From positions 124,001 through 188,000 of the forward strand of contig NZ_LMRG01000030.1 in assembly GCF_001425605.1 (NCBI RefSeq): DNA of 64,000 nucleotides, in the 5' to 3' direction. Positions within the stretch are counted from its first letter, which is position 1, and each line of letters opens with the position of its first letter. This document shows, piece after piece, positions 16,376 to 22,878 of this stretch. The notes below the pieces were generated by a model that saw only the letters and a program-made list of their open reading frames with translations, searched no databases and was not told where the DNA came from. The position numbers and the translations under genes were made by a program. Source of the stretch: Rhizobium sp. Leaf453. Lineage in GTDB: Bacteria > Pseudomonadota > Alphaproteobacteria > Rhizobiales > Rhizobiaceae.

Positions 16376-17278
16376 TTAGAACCGTGTCGTTTCTGCCAAG
16401 GTGACAGCGCGACCGTCCATGGTGAGTTCGAACCGCTCGCGGATCAAGTTCCATTGCCCTGGGCTGCCGGAGATCGAAAACAGGTTGAAGGCCGCAGGTG
16501 GCTTCTTGCCGCCACGGCCCTGCGAGGCCGACGCAATGCCGACGACCGGCACCGGCTTGACCTGGCCCTTCAGCGAATAGACCGTGTTGAGATGCGTATG
16601 CCCGTGTAACACGAGCTCGGCTCCTCCGGACGAGATCGTCGCGGCAAAACGGCGGATACCCAGCATGCGCTTGTGCATCGAAGTCGCACCCCGGATCGGC
16701 GGATGATGGATCATCACCACACGGAACAGGCCGGCCTCACCGGCGGCACGCAGCAGGTTAACGGTCTCGCGTGCCTGCCGGCTGCCGAAATAGCCACTGG
16801 CGGCAAAGGGCGGGGTCGCGACTGCTGTCGAGCAGCCGATCAGGGCAACCGGACCCCGAATGCGCAGATAGGGATAACAGTGAAAATCCTCATCCCATTC
16901 CTCCGGGCCACGCTCGCCGCGCATGAAGGGATACCAGGCCTTGGTCGTTTTCTCGTAAGCACCCGGCACATAGGCATCGTGATTGCCCGGCACGACGGAG
17001 ATGTTTTCCGGTTCGCCGGCCTCCTTCAGCCATTCCGTCACCACTTCGATTTCGCGCGACGAGGCGAGATTGACGAGGTCTCCCGTAATGGCCAGATGGT
17101 CGGGGTCGATGCGGTCGATTTCGTCCATGAGCAGGTTGAGTGTGTCACCGACGAGATGGTTGCGGCGATTGCGGTGCCAGTTGACGAAACCGGTGATCCG
17201 CTTGGACAGGAGTTCGCGGATCGAAAGATCGGGCAGGGGGCCGAGATGAATGTCGGAAATATGCGCAAGTTTGAACAT
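16376..17278 (-). CDS. Calcineurin-like metallophosphoesterase
   Basis: A 300-residue two-metal phosphoesterase. All family motifs are present: DxH at residues 9-11 (SDIHLG), GD in ITGDLVN, GNHD in VVPGNHD, a histidine in MIHHPP, and GHTH in LHGHTH. There is no signal peptide or membrane segment, so it is cytosolic. It is similar in layout to class III cyclic-nucleotide phosphodiesterase-like proteins, but the substrate cannot be inferred. It is divergent from the following Nudix gene with an 87-base gap, so promoters are probably back to back. Confidence 0.92.
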   Translation of the reverse strand: MFKLAHISDIHLGPLPDLSIRELLSKRITGFVNWHRNRRNHLVGDTLNLLMDEIDRIDPDHLAITGDLVNLASSREIEVVTEWLKEAGEPENISVVPGNHDAYVPGAYEKTTKAWYPFMRGERGPEEWDEDFHCYPYLRIRGPVALIGCSTAVATPPFAASGYFGSRQARETVNLLRAAGEAGLFRVVMIHHPPIRGATSMHKRMLGIRRFAATISSGGAELVLHGHTHLNTVYSLKGQVKPVPVVGIASASQGRGGKKPPAAFNLFSISGSPGQWNLIRERFELTMDGRAVTLAETTRF

Positions 17279-17365
17279 CCTTGGTACCTAGCGCATATTC
17301 CTTAAAAGGGGAATCATTCGACGTTTTTTATCGTGGATGACCGCGAGCGGAGGAAAATCAACGGC

Positions 17366-17854
17366 ATGACGGAAACGCCGCCGGAAATGCGCAATTGGAG
17401 AGCAAGGCTCGTTACCCGCCTGATCCATGGCTATTTCGCCTTCGCACGGGGCATGACCATGGGGGTGCGGGCTGCCTGTTTCGACGAACGGGGCCGGGTT
17501 TTCCTGGTCCGGCATTCCTATGTGCCCGGCTGGCACATGCCCGGTGGCGGGCTGGAGCGGGGTGAAACGGCCTTTGCCGCGCTCGTCAAGGAACTGCACG
17601 AGGAAGGCAATCTGGAGATGACCGAGAAGCCCGAGCTTTTCCATGTCTATTTCAACCGCCTGACCAGCAAGCGGGACCATGTCCTGTTCTATCGCTGCCG
17701 CAATGTGCGCCAGGTGACACCGAAAAAGCCGGATTTCGAAATCGTCGAAACCGGCTTTTTCGCGCTGGATGCTCTGCCGCCTGAAACGACGCCGGCAACA
17801 CACCGGCGTCTGGCGGAGCTTGCCGGCGAGACCCCGCCAGCAGACGTCTGGTAG
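17366..17854 (+). CDS. Nudix hydrolase
   Basis: A 162-residue Nudix protein. The Nudix box reads GGLERGETAFAALVKELHEEGNL: the Gly, the Glu residues and the EExG are as expected, but the usual Arg of the REUXEE core is Lys. The N-terminal HGYFAFARGMTMGVRAACFDERGRVFLVRHSYVPGWHMPGGG is typical. The start at 17366 has GGAGGA about 12 bases upstream, a long spacing; the in-frame ATG at 17333 has no ribosome site. The stop is 3 bases from the convergent glutathionyl-hydroquinone reductase. Its substrate (a nucleoside diphosphate derivative) is unknown. Confidence 0.88.
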   Translation: MTETPPEMRNWRARLVTRLIHGYFAFARGMTMGVRAACFDERGRVFLVRHSYVPGWHMPGGGLERGETAFAALVKELHEEGNLEMTEKPELFHVYFNRLTSKRDHVLFYRCRNVRQVTPKKPDFEIVETGFFALDALPPETTPATHRRLAELAGETPPADVW

Positions 17855-17857
17855 CGA

Positions 17858-18841
17858 TCAGGCCACCAGCTTTTCGCGACCATGCGGTGCGTTGAGATCG
17901 AGCACCGGACCGACGGGAACGACGCCGGTCGGGTTGATCATCGTGTGGCTGCGGTAATAATGCTCCTTGATGTGGCGCATGTTCACCGTCTCGGCGACAC
18001 CATCGACCTGATAGAGATCCTGCAGATAGGCCTGCAGGTTCGGATAATCGGCGATGCGGCGGATATTGCACTTGAAGTGGCCGACATAAACAGGATCGAA
18101 CCGCACCAGCGTCGTGAACAGTCGCCAATCGGCCTCGGTGATCGTGCTGCCGGTGAGGTAGCGGCGTGTCGACAGGCGCTCTTCCAGTTCGTCCAGAACG
18201 TCGAACAGCACGGTGACATTCTCTGCATAGGCGTCCTGGCTTGTCGCGAAGCCCGCTTTGTAGACGCCGTTGTTGACGGCGTTATAGATGCGGTCGTTCA
18301 GGGCGTCGATTTCGCCACGCAGCGCTTCGGGATAGAAGTCCACGTTGGAGCCGGTGATCCCGTCGAAGGCCGAATTGAACATCCGGATGATTTCCGAGGA
18401 TTCGTTGGAGACCATCCTGTTCTGCTTCTTGTCCCACAGAACAGGAACGGTCACACGACCGGAATAATGCGGATCGGCCTTGACGTAGACCTGCCACAAC
18501 GCGTCCGAGCCGAACAGGTGATCGACGGTGCCGCCGATCTCGTTCTTGAACTCCCAGCCCTTCGACAGCATCAACGGATCGACGATCGAGACGGTGATCA
18601 TGTCTTCAAGTTTCTTCAGCTTGCGGAAGATCAGGGTGCGATGCGCCCAGGGACAGGCTAGCGAGACATAGAGGTGATAGCGGTCAGCCTCCGCCTTGAA
18701 GCCGCCCTCGCCGGAGGGACCGGCCGAGCCATCTGATGTGATCCAGTTGCGGAACTGTGATGCCGCCCGCTTGAAATGGCCCTTCGTTTCCTTGGTGTCG
18801 TACCAGACGTCGTGCCAGACGCCATCAACCAGCATGCCCAT
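17858..18841 (-). CDS. Glutathionyl-hydroquinone reductase (Xi-class GST)
   Basis: A 327-residue enzyme reducing glutathionyl-hydroquinones to hydroquinones with release of GSSG; cytosolic. The thioredoxin-like domain has the catalytic Cys63 in ACPWAHR, followed by PVLWDKK and SNESSEIIRMFN, and a helical GST C-domain with TEADWRLFTTLVRFDPVYVGHFKCN. Length and motifs match the YqjG/PcpF family. The start at 18841 has GGAG 7 bases upstream; Met3 is an alternative. It converges with the Nudix gene. The role in quinone detoxification is known for the family; the physiological substrate here is not known. Confidence 0.94.
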   Translation of the reverse strand: MGMLVDGVWHDVWYDTKETKGHFKRAASQFRNWITSDGSAGPSGEGGFKAEADRYHLYVSLACPWAHRTLIFRKLKKLEDMITVSIVDPLMLSKGWEFKNEIGGTVDHLFGSDALWQVYVKADPHYSGRVTVPVLWDKKQNRMVSNESSEIIRMFNSAFDGITGSNVDFYPEALRGEIDALNDRIYNAVNNGVYKAGFATSQDAYAENVTVLFDVLDELEERLSTRRYLTGSTITEADWRLFTTLVRFDPVYVGHFKCNIRRIADYPNLQAYLQDLYQVDGVAETVNMRHIKEHYYRSHTMINPTGVVPVGPVLDLNAPHGREKLVA

Positions 18842-18951
18842 CGATTGTCTCCTGCGGCGCGATCGCCACTTATGTGTGTATTCGTTGCCTCTACATAGCG
18901 CTTAAATTTAACGCATATAGTCCGCGAAAGCTGAACAGTGCGTTTTAGGCT

Positions 18952-18979
18952 TTGACGCCGGGAATTTTTCTGCTATCGG
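18952..18979 (+). promoter_or_regulatory. Promoter before the structured leader of the GNAT gene
   Basis: A -35 TTGACG (18952-18957), a 16-base spacer and a -10 TATCGG (18974-18979) with an extended-10 TGC before it (18971-18973). Initiation would be near 18986, giving a leader of about 110 nt. Confidence 0.5.
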
Positions 18980-18985
18980 GCCTGA

Positions 18986-19095
18986 CGCAATTTTTCATGC
19001 CGACGGATCTATCGATGTTTTTCCCGGGAAGCCCACGACGACGCTGATGCTGAAAACGCCTTGAGGGCGTAGCCATCACCTTTATTCCGTCTCGT
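18986..19095 (+). promoter_or_regulatory. Structured leader of the GNAT gene (possible speF-type leader)
   Basis: A leader of about 110 nt contains a 16-codon ORF ending in three Arg codons, followed at 19049-19063 by hairpin ACGCC/GGCGT. In many Rhizobiales a related GNAT gene follows the ornithine decarboxylase gene speF, which carries a conserved alphaproteobacterial RNA leader; here no decarboxylase is present. Assignment to that RNA family is from memory of context and needs a covariance-model search. Confidence 0.4.
18997..19047 (+). CDS. Upstream ORF with Arg-rich end in the GNAT leader
   Basis: A 16-codon ORF encoding MPTDLSMFFPGSPRRR; an internal start at 19015 would give MFFPGSPRRR. 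Its last sense codons are CGA CGA CGC. No clear ribosome site precedes either ATG. It ends 48 bases before the GNAT start and just before a short hairpin, an arrangement typical of a leader peptide that senses arginine, ornithine or polyamine-linked translation state (inference). It may alternatively be a chance ORF inside a structured RNA. Confidence 0.4.
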   Translation: MPTDLSMFFPGSPRRR

Positions 19096-19617
19096 ATGCC
19101 CGGTTTCCCGATGTTCATGAAAAAGCACGACCTCGTCTATCTCACCGAAGACGCTTCCCACGACGCAGCCATTGAAATCATCAACGAAGAAGCCTTCGGC
19201 CCCGGCCGTTTCGCCCGTGCCGCCGCGCGGATCCGCGAGCAGGGGCCGCACGACCTGTCCCTCTCCTTCGTCTGCGCCGACGATGGCGAAACGATCGCCT
19301 CGGTGCGGATGACGCCGGTTCTGGCCGGTACAATCAAGGGCCATCTTCTCGGCCCGCTCGCCGTTCGCCCCTCGCACAAGAACCGCGGCATCGGCCGTGA
19401 ACTGGTGCGCATCGCCGTCGAGGCCGCCCGGCGCAAGGGCTCGGAAGGCGTCATCCTGGTCGGGGATCCGCCCTACTACCAGCCGCTCGGCTTCGAAAAG
19501 GTCGCCTACGGCGCCTTGATTTTCCCCGGCCCGGTCGATCCCAACCGGGTGCTCGTCGTGCCGATGAAGGACGATGCCCATGCCGGCCTTAAAGGTGAAA
19601 TCCGCTGGCGCGGTTGA
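19096..19617 (+). CDS. GNAT-family N-acetyltransferase
   Basis: A 173-residue acetyl-CoA-dependent acetyltransferase. The acetyl-CoA motif A reads LGPLAVRPSHKNRGIGRELVRIAVEAARRKG, followed by ILVGDPPYYQPLGFEKV, which resembles the YhbS-type subgroup. In-frame starts at 19096, 19111 and 19117 are possible; none has a good ribosome site, and 19096 is the longest. In relatives as I remember them, such a gene follows ornithine decarboxylase speF, suggesting a polyamine-related role; here it stands alone behind a structured leader. The next gene is convergent and unrelated. Confidence 0.85.
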   Translation: MPGFPMFMKKHDLVYLTEDASHDAAIEIINEEAFGPGRFARAAARIREQGPHDLSLSFVCADDGETIASVRMTPVLAGTIKGHLLGPLAVRPSHKNRGIGRELVRIAVEAARRKGSEGVILVGDPPYYQPLGFEKVAYGALIFPGPVDPNRVLVVPMKDDAHAGLKGEIRWRG

Positions 19618-19671
19618 TCCTCTGCGTCAGGTTATAAGCGGCGCACGATCGTTTTTTCCGGCGACGCTGTT

Positions 19672-20559
19672 TTAAACGATAAAATCCGAGGCGATGAGCG
19701 AAATTGCACGGTCAAGCGTGATCCGGAAATCTGCCACCCCGTCACCATTGACGTCGCCTGAGATGGTCGTGGTGCCTCCGGTTATTCCGTATCGCAGCTC
19801 GCCAGCCGTACCGCTGTAAGCTGCCCTTCCGATGAACGAGAATGACTGGTCGCCAGTTGTGTTGTAGTCCGCATCCATGCCGCTCAGGTCAATTTTATCG
19901 CCGTGCGTGCGGGCAAAGTCGAGGATCGTATCCTTTCCGGCCGCCGTTGGCATCGAATCGTGAAGCCTGGGATTGAAAGGGTTGAGACTGTAGAGAAAGG
20001 TGTCAGCACCCGTACCGCCAGTCAAGAGGTCAGCCCCTGCGCCTCCGTATAGAATATCGTTTCCTGCCCCGCCATACAGTGCGTCATTGCCGAACTCACC
20101 TTCGAGAAGGTCGTTGCCAGCTCCGGCTCTGATTTCGTCGTCTCCCCCAAAGCCGTGCAGGGCGTCATCCATGACGCCGCCCAGGATGTCGTCGTCAAAA
20201 TTGCTGCCATTGTGTGTCAGGGCGGTGTTTTGAAGTTGATCGAGGAGCGCGCCCGGCATTGTTCCCTTCATGAGATTCAGTAGCTCGCGCGGGGTCAGAG
20301 AAAGCCCTGAGTAAGACCCGATGAGGGAGTCGTCATCGGTATAGATAGCCAGTTGAGTGACGGTGCCGCCGACAAGCGCACCGCCATTGAAGGCCAGGTT
20401 CGTGCCGCCAATCGCGGCGTAGAATTCCACGGTTGGGTCGGAATACAGAGCGCCATTGGGAGCAGTTAAGTCGAATTGATTGCCATGGTATAGGTAGTCC
20501 AAAATTCCGATAGCGGATTGATTGAAGTAGCCGCTCTCATTTTGCGTTAAAGTGATCAC
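19672..20559 (-). CDS. RTX calcium-binding repeat protein (type I secretion substrate candidate)
   Basis: A 295-residue protein. GTG at 20559 is chosen because GGAGGAG lies 6 bases upstream; an in-frame ATG at 20589 has no site. Residues about 1-115 have no recognised fold. Residues about 125-190 carry RTX nonapeptide repeats (for example [20 protein letters not shown]). A C-terminal calcium loop GDVNGDGVADFRI resembles an EF-hand/dockerin loop, and the hydrophobic end ISLIASDFIV suits a C-terminal type I secretion signal. No secretion genes are nearby. Codon use by eye has more A/T third positions than its neighbours, hinting at acquisition. Confidence 0.85.
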   Translation of the reverse strand: MITLTQNESGYFNQSAIGILDYLYHGNQFDLTAPNGALYSDPTVEFYAAIGGTNLAFNGGALVGGTVTQLAIYTDDDSLIGSYSGLSLTPRELLNLMKGTMPGALLDQLQNTALTHNGSNFDDDILGGVMDDALHGFGGDDEIRAGAGNDLLEGEFGNDALYGGAGNDILYGGAGADLLTGGTGADTFLYSLNPFNPRLHDSMPTAAGKDTILDFARTHGDKIDLSGMDADYNTTGDQSFSFIGRAAYSGTAGELRYGITGGTTTISGDVNGDGVADFRITLDRAISLIASDFIV

Positions 20560-20798
20560 AATTTTCTCCTCCGACCATCTACAGGCCATCGCGCGTGTAC
20601 CGGGTCCGGGAAGAAATCTGATTGATGACTGTCAGAAACACATCCCCCAAATGGGTTATGTATATGAGTAAGCTCACGCGCTCGGCTCAACGCGCCACAG
20701 CAGGTCACGTTCGTGAGCAAATAGCACGCCTATTGAAGGAGAAGCCTGCCGACGAATGAGCAGAAGCAGCAGCACGATCGCTACGGTCGATCAGAAAT

Positions 20799-22868
20799 TC
20801 AACGCCCCTCGCGATGCCAGGTCGCCGATAGCACGAACAGCAGCGCCGTCAGGCCCAGGAAGCCGGCAAACAACGACAGCGAGTTGATGCCCTTCAGCAC
20901 GGTTTCGTCGGTCATGCGCAGCGACAGGCGCTGGTCGTCGGCGACGCGCACCGTGCCGCGGACGGGGAGGACCGGGGGCAGGTCGACCGGGCCGTCGGCG
21001 CTGGCGAGGCGGCGGACGAGGCCCTTTGTCTTTTCGGCCCAGGGGCTCAGTGTTTCCGTCGTCGAGATCGTCGCCTTGAACTCGGGTGCATCGACGCTGC
21101 CGACATGGACCAGCGTGTTGAGGTAGCCGTTGGAGACCTCGAACAGGCCCGTTTCCGTCGTCTTGACGCTTGCCTTGTAGAGGCCGGGTTCGCCTTCGGC
21201 CAGCGCCACCTGCTCGCTCTTGCCGGAAGGGTAGGTGAGGGTGGCGGCCCCCGGATCGCCGGCGATGGTCTGGCGGGCGATTTCGAGCGTGCGGCCGCTG
21301 GCATGCGCGGTCAGGGCTTCCTCTTCCAACGCCGGTTCCTGCATCAGCCAGTGGGCGGTGCGGCGATAGAGCGAAACGCTCGGGCCACCGCCCTCGAAGC
21401 CGCGCGCCCAGAGCCATCCCTGATCGGATAGCAGCATGGCGACGCGGCCCTTGCCGACCCGGTTGAGCACCAGGAGTGGCTTGCCGTCGGCTGCCTGCAT
21501 CACCGTCTGGCCAAGCGGCCGGTCGACATCGACGGTGCGGAACCAGCGGCCCCAATGCGGCGGCTCGCTGTCGGCGCCTTCGAGGCCGCGGGTGACGGGG
21601 TGTTTCTTGCCCTCGTCGGACAGGCGCGGGTAGAAGGCCTTCTCGTTCATGAAGCCGGTCGGGCTTGCGGGCAGAACGGCGGACAACGGCGTCGTGGCGA
21701 TCGAATCGTCACCCGCATATTCGGGACCGGCCGCGATCAGTAGCGCGCCGCCGTTTTCGACATATTGGGCGATATTGTCATAATAGAGGATCGGCAACAC
21801 GCCGCGATGCTGGTAGCGGTCGAAGATGATCAGGTCGAATTCCTTGATCTTCTCGACGAATAGTTCGCGGGTCGGAAAAGCGATCAGCGACAGTTCGTTG
21901 ATCGGCGTGCCATCCTGTTTCTCCGGCGGCCGCAGAATGGTGAAATGCACGAGATCGACGGCGGCATCGGACTTCAGCAGATTGCGCCATGCCCGCTCGC
22001 CGGCATGCGGTTCGCCGGACACCAGCAACACGCGCAGGTTCTCGCGAATACCGTCGATGACATGGACGGCGCGGTTGTTGGCATCCGTCACCTCGCCCGC
22101 GACAGGGGCGACGGCGAATTCGAGGATATTGTTGCCGCCGCGCGGTACGGTGAAGGCAAAGGGCACGTCAGTGCCGGGCTCGGCCATTTCCCGCGCGATC
22201 TCGTTGCCGTTCAGGCTAATGGTAACGTCGGCGGTGCCGCCCGGTGCCGCGCCATCATCGACGATGCGGAAGGAGACCTTCTGCTCCTCGCCGACGATGC
22301 CGAAGCGCGGGCCGCTGACGATCTCGATGCGGCGATCGAATTCGTCCGGCTTGCCGGTGATCAGTCCGTGGACCGGTGCGTCGAACCCGAGTGGCTGGTT
22401 GACGTCGGGAACATCGTGGATCTGCCCGTCGGTGATGAAGATCGCGCCGCCGACGCGGGCGGGCGGCACGTCGGCAAGGGCCGTCTGCAGCGCGGTGAAC
22501 AGCCTGGTCGATGGGGTTTCCGTATCCGGATCGTCGGCCGCCTCGACGATGCGTGCCTCGATCTGCGGGAATTTGGCCAGTCGCTCCTTCAGCGTCGCGA
22601 GCGCCGCATCCGTCATTTCCCGCCGTCCGCCGTCGTCCTGGCTCTGGCTGCGATCGACGACGACGCCGACAATGGTCGACAGCGGTTCGCGTTCTTCCTG
22701 GAAGAAAACCGGATTGGCGATGGCAAGGCACAGAGCGGCCAGCGCCGCCGTGCGGAAGGCAGCACCCCGGATGCCGCGCCAGAAGCCGAGCGCCGACAAC
22801 AGGATCGCAACCAGCGCCAGCACCGCGATATAGGGCCAGGGGATGAGCGGCGAGAAATCCAGTGTCAT
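20799..22868 (-). CDS. Membrane protein with vWA-like and glutamine-amidotransferase-like domains
   Basis: A 689-residue inner-membrane protein, last gene of the moxR operon. Two N-terminal helices (about 12-30 and 36-55) precede a vWA-like region with a MIDAS-type VDRSQSQ (DxSxS). A beta-rich segment follows, then a class I amidotransferase-like fold (LRVLLVSGEPHAGERAWRN; DLIIFDRYQHRG; YVENGGALLIAAGP) that lacks an obvious catalytic Cys. A C-terminal helix spans about 662-682. The start at 22868 has GAGGA upstream and lies 10 bases after the preceding stop; a TTG at 22889 is an alternative. Function is unknown; context suggests a partner of the MoxR ATPase. Confidence 0.75.
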   Translation of the reverse strand: MTLDFSPLIPWPYIAVLALVAILLSALGFWRGIRGAAFRTAALAALCLAIANPVFFQEEREPLSTIVGVVVDRSQSQDDGGRREMTDAALATLKERLAKFPQIEARIVEAADDPDTETPSTRLFTALQTALADVPPARVGGAIFITDGQIHDVPDVNQPLGFDAPVHGLITGKPDEFDRRIEIVSGPRFGIVGEEQKVSFRIVDDGAAPGGTADVTISLNGNEIAREMAEPGTDVPFAFTVPRGGNNILEFAVAPVAGEVTDANNRAVHVIDGIRENLRVLLVSGEPHAGERAWRNLLKSDAAVDLVHFTILRPPEKQDGTPINELSLIAFPTRELFVEKIKEFDLIIFDRYQHRGVLPILYYDNIAQYVENGGALLIAAGPEYAGDDSIATTPLSAVLPASPTGFMNEKAFYPRLSDEGKKHPVTRGLEGADSEPPHWGRWFRTVDVDRPLGQTVMQAADGKPLLVLNRVGKGRVAMLLSDQGWLWARGFEGGGPSVSLYRRTAHWLMQEPALEEEALTAHASGRTLEIARQTIAGDPGAATLTYPSGKSEQVALAEGEPGLYKASVKTTETGLFEVSNGYLNTLVHVGSVDAPEFKATISTTETLSPWAEKTKGLVRRLASADGPVDLPPVLPVRGTVRVADDQRLSLRMTDETVLKGINSLSLFAGFLGLTALLFVLSATWHREGR

Positions 22869-22878
22869 GCCCAAATCC

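Noticed and set aside
20664-20759. 31-codon plus-strand ORF (MSKLTRSAQRA...) between the RTX gene and the MoxR operon
   Set aside because: No ribosome site and no recognised family; could be a remnant, but support is too thin for a feature.
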